Assembly (NCBI RefSeq): GCF_026262505.1
Contig: NC_067207.1
Span: forward strand, 24,024,082 to 24,088,081
Source of the DNA: Trichomonas vaginalis G3
Lineage: Eukaryota; Parabasalia; Trichomonadida; Trichomonadidae
DNA length: 64,000 nt
Reading direction: 5' to 3'
Shown here: positions 41,914 through 51,335 of the stretch, one piece after another
Numbering within the stretch: position 1 is the stretch's first letter
Layout of the letters: the number at the start of each line of letters is the position of its first letter
Notes under the pieces: model-generated
Databases searched by the model: none
What the model was told of the DNA's origin: nothing
What the model saw: the letters and a program-made list of their open reading frames with translations, nothing else
Made by a program: the position numbers and the translations under genes

Positions 41914-42891
41914 ATGATAACTTTCTTAAGAATTCTTGCGTTGAAACAAGAACTAAGCAATATATGGAACAATTATTATAACGATACGGACTATTCTACA
42001 ACCCATAATCAGCAAAATCCATCAATTTCAAGTAGCATCCAGAATATGCTTATCTATCAATGCCTTTTCAAAGGATTACAAGAGACATGCATCAAATCAA
42101 CATCTAATGATGCAAAAATACTTCATGTAGACTGCGTTTTTAATAATATCTGGAGTGAAAATAGTGGATCTCTAGTTTACATTGAAAGCACTGCTTCAAA
42201 TATTGCCCAAAGGAGATTTGAGGCATACAATTGCTATTCAAGTGTATCCGCAGGTGTTGCTTATATTTTTCCAGATCAAACAACAACATTAAGTTACACA
42301 GAAGAAAGTAGTATTGCCGAGTGTGGTCAAGACAGTGTAAACTATATCTTTTATAACAAAAATGGAAATGTAAAGTTTTCTTATATTAATTTTAGCAAAA
42401 ATTGTTTCTATACAGATGGATTTTATATAGATACTCAAAGTTTCGATAATATAACATATTCAACAATTGAAGAAAACAATGCAAATAAATATTCTGCCTT
42501 TGCTGTGTTAAATGGTAATGATTACTCAATGAAATATTGTAATGTTTTCAGAAATTATCAAGTTAGTACACGTTGTGGAACAATTTATGCAATATATACA
42601 GAACTATATGTTTACAATAATAGTTTTATCTCGGATAAAGGAAACGGAAAGCTATTCTATGCAAGCACAAATGCAAAAATAAAAATTTATAACTCTTATA
42701 TCGACAGTACTACAGATTATGGCTCTGTTTCAAGCATTAATTCTGTTGATTCAATGACTGTTTCGTTAAACTATTCCGATTTTTCTCCAAATTTAATAAT
42801 CACGAATCAAACATATAATTATACAAAAATCATAAATCCAACATATAAGATTCAGGTGGATACTCATCGTATGCGAAATCGTAGATTTTAA
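41914..42891 (+). CDS. Secreted beta-helix surface protein, Pmp-like
   Basis: 325 residues from the ATG at 41914, 12 bases after TTTCA; the frame is open 15 codons further up but only from a TTG. The N terminus (MITFLRILALK) is a weak signal peptide. The body consists of short strand-turn units with regularly placed aromatic and asparagine residues (CVFNNIW, NFSKNC, STIEENN, NVFRNY, NSFISDK). These resemble the FxxN ladders of polymorphic-membrane-protein or right-handed beta-helix proteins. The tail is basic (HRMRNRRF) and has no transmembrane segment, unlike the full-length trichomonad Pmp-like proteins, so it may be a shortened or secreted member. Many N-x-S/T sites suggest N-glycosylation. 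Its broken twin lies directly upstream at 40155 and a third relative at 56812. Function is inferred to be at the cell surface. Confidence 0.7.
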   Translation: MITFLRILALKQELSNIWNNYYNDTDYSTTHNQQNPSISSSIQNMLIYQCLFKGLQETCIKSTSNDAKILHVDCVFNNIWSENSGSLVYIESTASNIAQRRFEAYNCYSSVSAGVAYIFPDQTTTLSYTEESSIAECGQDSVNYIFYNKNGNVKFSYINFSKNCFYTDGFYIDTQSFDNITYSTIEENNANKYSAFAVLNGNDYSMKYCNVFRNYQVSTRCGTIYAIYTELYVYNNSFISDKGNGKLFYASTNAKIKIYNSYIDSTTDYGSVSSINSVDSMTVSLNYSDFSPNLIITNQTYNYTKIINPTYKIQVDTHRMRNRRF

Positions 42892-43544
42892 ATAAACAAT
42901 ATTTTTTAAAGGTTGGCAACAAATTGATTTTAACCATCCACTAATATGTACTCCATTTCTTCAAGATCTATCACCTTTTTGTTAAATTGAAAGGTATAAT
43001 AATTGATATATTTTGTTTTAATTTTTTCATTCAAATAAACGTAAATCATTTTCCTTAGTCATCTCCCTTTTTTGAGTACTATTATGGAAGATTAACATAT
43101 TATAATCAACTAAAAGGACTGAAATGGTAATACTCCTCTTCTTTATGCATTCATATAAAATCAATAAGATATTAAGAAAGGAATAAGTAATGAGATACAA
43201 CAAAAACTCGAGGTATCAAAACTCCTCATAAAAATAGATTCCCTCTTTTTTTATAATTCGATATAACTTATTATACAAAACTTTTACGATATCACTCTAT
43301 GCATGAACTAACGTTTTATTTACACTCAGTTTTGGCTTAAAACACTTCAATTGAAGTAAATTATGAAGTCAATAATTGTATAAAACAATTGTTTGAATTT
43401 TCCCATCGAGACTATACATGACATTCCAATTCATGTTCAAACTAAATCAGTGATTTGATGAATTACAAGGAAATCCTTGAAGGCATAATATCCCCTAAAA
43501 TAATTCAGCAGACCCAGCTTTTTTTAAAATTTTTTTATTGGAAA
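42892..43544. other. AT-rich intergenic region
   Basis: No feature recognised. The frame of the next gene is open to 43455 but lacks a convincing earlier start. Confidence 0.5.
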
Positions 43545-43949
43545 ATGAGTTCTTCGAAATTTTGGAGTGCAATTATCTCTCCTGATAAACCCTGCCAAAT
43601 TCAAGTGCCCGAGGATAAAATATTAATGATTTCAAATGCATGCCTCTCAGAATATTCAGAAGAAAATAAAAATGAACCAACACGAATTGTAGTTACAAAG
43701 CATGAAACACCAATTCCAGAGGATCCTATTATTATTGCTACGCTTATTCCAGAAAAGAAAGAACATTGTGTTTTAGAATTTAAATTTACTGTTGAGTTTC
43801 CATGTACGATATCGGTTCGAGGAAAGGGTACCATTCATTTAGTCGGATTTTACATAAATCTTAATGATGAAATTGCCGAAGAAGAAAATGCAGTAGAAAC
43901 AGGTGACGCACCTGAAGTTCCTCTTCCAAATCCGTCTGAAATACATTAA
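43545..43949 (+). CDS. Nucleoplasmin-like (NPL) domain protein
   Basis: 134 residues from the ATG at 43545. The opening KFWSAIISPDKPCQIQVPEDKILMISNACL is the signature start of the nucleoplasmin-like fold found at the N terminus of nucleolar FKBPs and plant HD2 proteins (F-W-x-x-x-x-x-P-x-x-P, then a beta-strand with I-S-x-A). The domain continues through LEFKFTVEFPCTISVRG and closes with the expected IHLVGFYI. A short acidic tail (EIAEEENAVETGD) replaces the FKBP or zinc-finger C terminus of larger relatives. NPL domains form pentamers that bind histones, and the acidic tail would help, so a histone-chaperone role is likely. An upstream in-frame ATG at 43458 would add about 29 residues that do not fit the fold, so I reject it. 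Confidence 0.83.
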   Translation: MSSSKFWSAIISPDKPCQIQVPEDKILMISNACLSEYSEENKNEPTRIVVTKHETPIPEDPIIIATLIPEKKEHCVLEFKFTVEFPCTISVRGKGTIHLVGFYINLNDEIAEEENAVETGDAPEVPLPNPSEIH

Positions 43950-44271
43950 GCTGAATATTTTTAAAATATATTATGTTTTATTAAATAATATCTTATAACA
44001 TTGAATAAAAACAGATATTGAAGTAGATTCATACATTACGTTCAATTTCAAGATATCAAGGCTAAGATATATTCTGATTCAGAGGAAAAATTTTGGATGA
44101 ATCCAAAATTTTCATTGAATTCGAGTAGGGGTAATTTAACTAAAAGTGACACGCATGTAAAAAGTGACACACCCGTGAAGGGTATGATTACCGATCGGTA
44201 ATTTCGACAGTTTAGAATTTAAAATTTTTTATGGAACTGTTGCGAGTTTCATAAAGAATTTAAGGAATATA

Positions 44272-44397
44272 AGCAAAGATTTGAATCAAAATCTTAGACC
44301 TAAGCCGCTCGATTCGCTCGCGGCTTCCGCGAATTACAGATCAGCAAAGATTTGAATCAAAATCTTCGAACTAAGCCGATCGCTTCGCTCGCGGCTT
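44272..44397. repeat. Two 55 bp direct repeats inside the MULE left arm
   Basis: 44272-44326 and 44343-44397 are nearly identical, each starting AGCAAAGATTTGAATC and ending in a GC-rich TCGCTCGCGGCTT hairpin-forming stretch. This may be a transposase-binding region. Confidence 0.7.
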
Positions 44398-44885
44398 TCT
44401 TTATTATTTTAAATTTGCATATTTCCATCAAAAGTTCATAAGGTAAAAAATTTCGTTTATATTATTGCAAAATAAAATCTTCATTATCAAAATAATATTA
44501 AATGATAATATAATATAATTTATAAACAGCTATTATTTAATAAAGTTTAATTGCCAAGGTTCATCTAATTTTTTGATTTTTAATGTTTTATGAATTTTAT
44601 TTATCATGTATATATCTAATGAAGATTATATATGTAGAAGATAAGTACCTTAATATGTACGTAAAAATTAATGAAATTTATTTTGAATGTAGAACCGAGC
44701 AATTTTCAAATTTTGTGCTTTTTTTGAATTTTCTCGATACCAGATAAGTTGTGTTGGCTAAATAATATATGGATACAATGTGTCTTATAGATGAATATAT
44801 GCACAAAGTTTAAGAGGCCATTTTCTTTCAGAAACCGAGATTTGTGAATTTTTTCAAATTTTGTGCTTTTTTTGATATTGAAATT

Positions 44886-44895
44886 TCATTTCATT
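44886..44895 (+). promoter_or_regulatory. Initiator pair before the transposase
   Basis: TCATTTCATT just upstream of the ATG at 44902 matches the parabasalid initiator twice. It argues that translation begins at 44902 rather than 44979. Confidence 0.55.
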
Positions 44896-44901
44896 TTTTT
44901 G

Positions 44902-46574
44902 ATGCATATCGATGCACCATGCGAACTTAAAGAAAGGCTATCTTATATAGATGCTATGAAAGCTGTCATTGATAACGAATGCCATGCAGGTTGTCCATAT
45001 CAATTAAAAAAAATCCAAATTTAGGGGGAACAAAATTAAAATTCAGGTGCAGTGCAGATAAATGTGAAGCATGTATCTCATTTCTAAAGGATGATGAAGA
45101 ATATATCCTAACAGAATATAATGGAACACATAATCACAATCAAATCAAAGATGAGACAAAGAAATACCACACATTATCACAATGCTATCGTCGGGTACTT
45201 ATTAATTTTATAAAACAGGGGGGTGATCCGAAAATGGCTCAAATTGAATGCGACAAAAAACTTGATCTGGATGATCCACTTAACAGGCCATCTTTTTTGA
45301 ATGCATCTTCAGATCAAATGAAAACAATTCAGGAAAAAGGAAATAAAAAGATCAAAGGTATTCAAAAGTACGATGATAATCAATTCAAGTCAACTCAATT
45401 ATTTAAGGGTATCAAAGAACAAGAGTCACCAAAAGATTTAATTTATTTCGATGTCGATAATTACAACAAACCAAAGAAATTAATCTTTTATTATGCTTCT
45501 TTCAAATTTCTGGACATAATCAAAATTGTGAAAGAGCATTTTATTGATGCAACCCATTCATTACTTGAATTTAAAATGTTGTTTTACATGATATCAGCCA
45601 AATTTCCAAATACACATGCATTCCCAATTTTTCAATTTGTCGTTTATCCAAACACTTCAGAAAATATTGCATTCTGTCTCAAGGCATTTTTTAACTGGGC
45701 AAAAGTAAAACCAAAATATTTTATGTCAGATTGTGCACAAGAAATCGAAAATGCGATTATCAACTCTTTTCCAGAAGTTATCCTTCATTGGTGTGCAGTT
45801 CATGTAATGAGGGCGTTCAGAAAAAATTTGAAAGATTATGCATTTGAGAGTTCAGACAAATTGATATTAGATACAAAAATGAACTATCTTGCATACGGCA
45901 GAAATGGCAAGAAAGAATGGATTGAACCAACGTTCAAAAAAATTCTGGAAATAGCCGAAAAATTCCCAGAATTTTCAAAATACATACAAAATCAATGGAT
46001 ATCAAACCAAGAAAGATGGACAGCCGCTGAAAGAGATGAAAATTTAGCTCTCACAAATAACATTTCAGAATCGATTAACAAAAAAATTAAATATTACTAC
46101 TTTGGCGGAACAATTTTCATGAGATTTGATCGATTTGTGATGAAATTAATCGATTTTATCGTTCCTTCATTTTATTACAGAATTTCTCAAGATATAAGGC
46201 TCAGAGACAAAATTCCAAATCCGTTGCCATCTGAAAAAAAGCCAAAAAAGTCTACAATCAGACTGGATACAGAAAAATGTATAATGCTCACTGATAAAAT
46301 TAAATCGTTAATAGTTAACTCATCAGCAAACTTAAATACGCTTCAATTGGGTTTAGATGACCTACTTGATAAAGTTGTCAAGGCAGCAAAGGTTCAAAAA
46401 CGAATGACCCAGTATTTTTCGAAATTAAGTATCCCAATGGAAATCAAGCTTAGTATTCTCACGCAAATTACAGAATTTGGATGCAATACCCCTCAATTCA
46501 TTGTTGAGAATGCCAAGTCTTTTCAAGATAAAATTATTACAGATTTCCACCTTCAAATTTATACAACATTATAA
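44902..46574 (+). CDS. MULE transposase with FAR1/WRKY-GCM-type zinc finger (one apparent frameshift)
   Basis: From 44979 an open frame of 531 residues reads to 46574. Its start is a zinc-finger remnant (KFRCSADKCEACISF, then NGTHNHN), the FAR1/FLYWCH-like DNA-binding module of MULEs. The catalytic core follows: first aspartate in FIDATHS, second in FMSDCAQEIENA, the MULE hallmark W-C-x-x-H (HWCAVHVMRAFRK), and the probable catalytic glutamate in NNISESINKK. A frame from the ATG at 44902, next to a good initiator, supplies the missing zinc-finger cysteines (NECHAGCPYQLK) but runs out of register at a run of eight A near 45004-45011. One more A would join the frames, so this is either a recent inactivating slip or a base-calling error. 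Everything else looks intact. The enzyme cuts and pastes its own element and possibly non-autonomous relatives with similar ends. Confidence 0.85.
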
Positions 46575-46652
46575 AAATTTATGAATAAAAACTTGATATA
46601 AAATAACATTTTTATTTTTACTAAGAAAAAAAGGTTTTTGATAATAAATTTA

Positions 46653-46885
46653 TTTTATTTCGAAAAAGTAGCAATAATCGTAAAAGGGTATTGATAGGCT
46701 TGCTAAAGTAACTAATTTTAGCTGTCAAATACTTTTGTATTTTGAAGTAAATTAGTATAAATTTGTTTTTACTTTTATTTCGAAAAAGTAGCAATAATCG
46801 TAAAAGGGTATTGATAGGCTTGCTAAAGTAACTAATTTTAGCTGTCAAATACTTTTGTATTTTGAAGTAAATTAGTATAAATTTG
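46653..46885. repeat. Two-copy tandem repeat, period 120 bp
   Basis: 113 bp at 46653-46765 is repeated without visible change at 46773-46885, downstream of the transposase and inside the MULE. Identity this high means a recent local duplication. Confidence 0.9.
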
Positions 46886-46926
46886 ATATTATTTTAACTC
46901 CCTTTGAAAACCTCAATTTTCCATAC

Positions 46927-46988
46927 AGAGGGAACGGGAATAGCATCCAATATTCCCTGAGAATGGTTGCGCATTCTCAGTTCCCTCT
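46927..46988. repeat. Perfect three-way palindrome (T-shaped foldback)
   Basis: The outer arms AGAGGGAAC and GTTCCCTCT enclose two hairpins with no unpaired bases at the junction: GGGAATA...TATTCCC and TGAGAATG...CATTCTCA. All 24 pairs are Watson-Crick. Confidence 0.85.
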
Positions 46989-47345
46989 ATATTTCGAACG
47001 AAGCTCTCATCGGTCTTTTTTTTAATACTAAACGTTTTTTTCCCTGTCACTTTTAGCTAAAATTGGGGTTTGCCTGATGATTTACATCCAGAACAATTTT
47101 GGACAATAAACAGTCAGGTTTTAAAATTGGACATGATATCAATACCATTCTTTCATTTTGGTGTTTGAGCTTAATACTTAGGAGAATGATAATTACAATC
47201 TAAATCTTTCTTAGATGGCAGAAGATTTATGAGAACCGTAATTATTGATACAGATTCTTTCATATTTTTCTGGACTAGAAATGCAAACATTTAAAAACAA
47301 GTTAGGATGATTAAACATTAAAAGAACATAAACGCCTAAATTTAT

Positions 47346-48428
47346 TTAACATACAAAAGAAATAGTACCTAACGATATGATATACATAGGATCTAATTCA
47401 TTCAATAAATCAATTTCCAAGTCATCCTTCGAGGTCTTCCTAATAGATATCGCTCTTCTAAGACCGTCACCGTCTAGAATTGCATTCTTTATAGATTTTA
47501 CTACTGTTCTACCGAAAAAGTCAAGCTGCCATTCATTATTTTCCTCGTTAAATGTTGGCTTCCTTGAAACTAATTGAGTAACGTAATTTTCAGGTGTGTT
47601 TCTAGTGAAAGAAAATTCTAATCTTCGTGCTGTTTTCCTTCCACCCGGTACTATTTTAACCTCGGCCATGACATTCGATTCATAATCGTCATTATCAATG
47701 TAAATTTTTGCCGTTTTTATCATGAATCCACCAATTTTGAGAATAGCATCGTAACTTGTATCGGAATTTTCTAAATAATTCTTAGCTCTAAGGTAGAAAT
47801 TGGAAGATTTGAAGAAAGCCTCATAAACGATTTCATTTTTCTTCATGAGTTGGAAGGCTAACTTTTTACCAAATGATTGTATTCTATGAACTGAATAAGT
47901 TATATCAGATGGAGGCATAATTTCTGCGAGATGATGTGGTGACATATAAACTTCCCTTTCTTTACCAGCAATTTCTTGGAAATTAATAACAGGATCAAAT
48001 TTTAACTCTTCTTCATGTGATCGATTTGGAATTTCTATGGCTGTAGTTGAATTTGGCTTCCCAGTTGCTTGAGCTTGCACATCAATAGACATACATTGGT
48101 AATTTAAAGTTGAATTTGCAAGATCGTCGCGAGGATCATAAGAATAATCCAATTGAAAACACGATTGGCGTTTTTTATTGACTTTTCGGATGGGCGAGCT
48201 ACTTTCGTACATTCGAGGTGCTGCTTGGCTTGTTGGCTGCTCGCTATTTTGTGGCTTAAATGGTGAATCTTCAGTTGGTACTAATCTAAAATGTTCCTTT
48301 AAGATTACGACCTCGTTGGATTTTTGTATTTTAATCCCATCTGCATGCTTTAAATGCTTGTCGTTGTTTTGGCATTGCGTATTAATAAATATCCATTCAG
48401 AGGAATCACTGCTATCTTCAAAATCCAT
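47346..48428 (-). CDS. Tubby-like protein
   Basis: 360 residues with the ATG at 48426-48428, after TTTTCATCA on the minus strand. The first 140 residues are disordered. From about residue 165 a tubby-type barrel begins (HRIQSFGKKLAFQLMKKNEIVYEA). It continues with paired strands (YDAILKIGGFMIKTAKIYI; RRLEFSFTRN) and carries the telling phrase WQLDFFGRTVVKSIKNAIL, equivalent to the NFxGRVxxxSVKNFQL block of tubby. It ends with ISIRKTSKDDLEIDLLNELDPMYIISLGTISF, which parallels the final F-x-L-D-x-x-x-P-L-x-x-x-Q-A-F-A-I-A-L strand and helix. The barrel is shorter than the 250-residue animal domain, and the classical C-terminal cysteine region is reduced to FVC. Tubby domains bind phosphoinositides and deliver membrane cargo, including to cilia. 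A link to flagella or endocytosis here is inference. Confidence 0.8.
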   Translation of the reverse strand: MDFEDSSDSSEWIFINTQCQNNDKHLKHADGIKIQKSNEVVILKEHFRLVPTEDSPFKPQNSEQPTSQAAPRMYESSSPIRKVNKKRQSCFQLDYSYDPRDDLANSTLNYQCMSIDVQAQATGKPNSTTAIEIPNRSHEEELKFDPVINFQEIAGKEREVYMSPHHLAEIMPPSDITYSVHRIQSFGKKLAFQLMKKNEIVYEAFFKSSNFYLRAKNYLENSDTSYDAILKIGGFMIKTAKIYIDNDDYESNVMAEVKIVPGGRKTARRLEFSFTRNTPENYVTQLVSRKPTFNEENNEWQLDFFGRTVVKSIKNAILDGDGLRRAISIRKTSKDDLEIDLLNELDPMYIISLGTISFVC

Positions 48429-49542
48429 TGATGAAAATTGAATATATTTGAATCTATTTGAAAAATGGAGAGATTATTGAAGAACTCAAAAGCTTAGATG
48501 ATAATCTAATAAAACATTTATTCAATTTTGAAGATTGGAAGCTTGTAGGTGAAAATTTGAAAGATTTTGAATGGGAATTCAAAAACAATTTTTTGAAAAG
48601 TCTGCAATTTTGATATCAAAAATTCATTTTCAGAAAAATAAAGGAGGAATATCATTTATTAATAATTAATAAGAGTTTCAGGCAAAATTTTTGCAATTCA
48701 ATAGAGTCTAATATCAGAAACGGTAATAAATAACATTTTAAATGTTTTTGATCAAGAACCCGTTTTACAAAATTTGTGAAGTTGTGAAAGTATTGAATTA
48801 TCTTGATCATTTTAACAAGTATATTTTTGAAAAGTAATGATACAAGTTTATGTTAATACAGTACTACATTAACCTTTCAAAATTTGTGAAGAATTCAAAT
48901 TATATCGATTTTATATCGAGCCATTGGTATTGTTTATAATCAGGTATTGACTATCATTATTCAACTAAAAATCAATTGATTAGACATCGATTTTATTAAT
49001 TCACAACAATTAAATTTAACAACAAATATATAATTATAGGAATAACAAACGATTAAAATCCAAAAATCAAAAGTTTAACGTTATTCTCAAAACTATAAAA
49101 CATTTTATCGAAATACAACTAGATATTTACTATCTCATTCTTTTCCCAAAATTTGAAAAATTTGAATTAAAACATGATATATCCCAAAATAATATACAAT
49201 TTACGATTATAATAATTTTTCATTACATCTATTGTTTAATAATTTTGAATGCTTTTCAGAAACAATTAATTGAAAAAGTCTTTTGAATATTCTCTCAATT
49301 AATTTTTCATATAAATAATTTATTCTTATTATTTATAAATTCATATAAATTCTTTGTTACGCCAAATTTGCCAAACTTTTCTAGATTTTATTTGAAAGAT
49401 ACATTGATTATCCGGAATTCGCTTACCAGCATCATATAATGAAGGAGATATACTTTTGCGATTAAATTCTTCGGTTCTCACAATTTGAAAACATAATATA
49501 CGAAATGTAAAAGGTTTGAATTTCAAAAAGTCTCAACATTAT
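48429..49542. other. AT-rich intergenic region
   Basis: Upstream flank of the tubby-like gene. Nothing recognised. Confidence 0.55.
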
Positions 49543-50591
49543 TTAAGGGTGCACCCGTATGTACGTTTATTTGAGAGGAGGAGGATTACCCTCTCAATTT
49601 TGAGGGATTCGTTAGTTTATTTTCTCGATGAATATGCAATAAAATTTAATTTTTACCTTATCAATATACTTCATATAATATACACATGTTCATGTAAAAA
49701 CTTTTTTCCAAAATCCTCAGAAATTAAGGGATTTTTGAATTTTAAAAATTTTTTTTGAATTTTTTCGAAAAAAAAATATTTTCAGAACAGCCTTAACGGC
49801 TAAGATTTAGGAACAATGTTAAGTATCAAAATTAAAGGAGGTCTGATATAGACAACATATATCGTTGAAGGTTGAAAAAATCTCTAATATTTGAGCCCAA
49901 AATTTCAAATTTTAATTTTTTGAAAAAAGAGGCCACCCGTATGTACGTTTATTTGAGAGGAGGAGGATTATATTTTTGAAAGGGTGAAACATTATGAATA
50001 TGTTAATTATATAATAATATGTATTATTATAAAAAAGAAAAAATAAATCACGTTAAAATTTTTCTTTCTTGATTTTTTACAAAATCTACTTAGAATTATG
50101 CAAAATATGACTAAATAATTATAAATTTCAAGTTAAATTTTAATTTTGATAAATAATTTAAATTTCAAAATATCAAGTTCAGTTCGACTATGTATGTAGT
50201 AATTCCTCAATAAAGTGCCAAAACCCTATTAAAATATATGAACATTTGCAACATTTTAATGTTTTTATTTAAAAATTTGTTGGAATATGAGCTTCAAACA
50301 ATTATTATGTAAATAAAAATAATTAAATATATGTATTTATTCGTATTACAACCGTAGTAAGTCGATTCTTCCTTTCTTCTACTGAGTTTTGAATTTGATT
50401 TCGAATTGTAAAGAGATTCAAAGGGAAAATACTAGCGGATAAAAACTACCTCCATGAAAGGGTCATAATGGAGTCAAGTTGTATTTTTTGATATTTTTTG
50501 CTTTTCGAGCCTAAATAGGTAGCCAAGATAATGCCTAAAAATAAGGTTCTAAATTCTGAAGTTTACATGATCCTCTCGTGTGCACCCTTAA
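49543..50591. mobile_element. 1 kb TTAA-flanked non-autonomous DNA transposon
   Basis: TTAA lies at 49543-49546 and 50588-50591, with inverted ends GGGTGCACCCG and GGGTGCACACG. A 37 bp block starting CACCCGTATGTACG occurs at 49552-49588 and again unchanged at 49934-49970, so the left terminal region has been partly duplicated inside the element. No coding frame is present. The same GGGTGCAC end occurs on the 110 bp MITE at 41237. Confidence 0.75.
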
Positions 50592-51335
50592 TGATGCCTC
50601 ACACTCTAATCTCTGATAGAATACAGGCAATAATTCACCAAAAGTACATCTCAATTTTTTTTCATTTTCTTAATTTATAGTTTTCATCTTCATCAACACA
50701 AAACACCTGCTTTAAAACTTAATGTGACACTTAAAACACTTCAAAATGCACTCTTATCATAAAATTCTATTTCTCTTGACCTTTCATTTCCTCATCTTGT
50801 CATAGTTGCATCAACTCATATAGTATTGTTCGTATTCTTCCTTATTTGTTATATCTGTGTTTCAAATTTTAAAATACATTTTCGCTATTTCTTCTCTCAA
50901 TGTATGCTGTCAAACATTCATACCCATGTATTAATGGCCCGAAACCAACATTCAGATAGTCAACAATCAATTATCAGATTTATCGATAATTTGATTTTCG
51001 CCTTAAATCATTCAAATCACTTCTTCCATATAAGAATACAAATTTTGTATATTAACAATCACTTTCTCTTAGAAAACAAAACTCTCAAATTGGTTGGAGC
51101 AAAAATTGGCGTCACGAAGCGTCACGACGTAACTATCTTAATGAAAGCTTCAGATGCGTAAACATTATTAAAGTCCTTTGCGTCGTGGCGCCTCGTTCAT
51201 ATTGCATATTTCGATGATAAACTGAGTAATTCTATATTATTTATTGAGTATATCATCTATACATTACATAGCTAGCACATATATTGAATATTAGGAATAC
51301 GAAATCATATTTGTAAAATCCGAACGATAGCAAAA
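50592..51335. other. Intergenic region upstream of the BTB gene
   Basis: A 111-codon frame (50826-51161) lacks a credible ATG start and resembles no family, so I treat it as chance. A CGTCACGACG/CGTCGTGGCG inverted pair lies near 51109-51190. A TCATA initiator candidate is at 51305-51309. Confidence 0.45.

Larger units (their letters stand above)
44133..47064. mobile_element. Mutator-like DNA transposon (MULE) with transposase
   Basis: About 2.9 kb carrying a MULE transposase. Candidate inverted ends are 44133-44151 (AATTTAACTAAAAGTGACA) and 47045-47064, which share CTAAAAGTGACA exactly. Both are flanked outside by GGGGT (44128-44132 and 47065-47069). The AAAAGTGACAC motif is repeated just inside the left end. 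The five-base flank is shorter than the 8-11 bp expected for MULEs, so the exact boundaries are uncertain. Direct repeats lie inside the left end and a three-way palindrome inside the right end. Confidence 0.65.

Noticed and set aside
50826-51161. 111-codon frame upstream of the BTB gene
   Set aside because: It starts from a non-ATG codon, its composition is what AT-rich DNA gives, and it shows no family resemblance.
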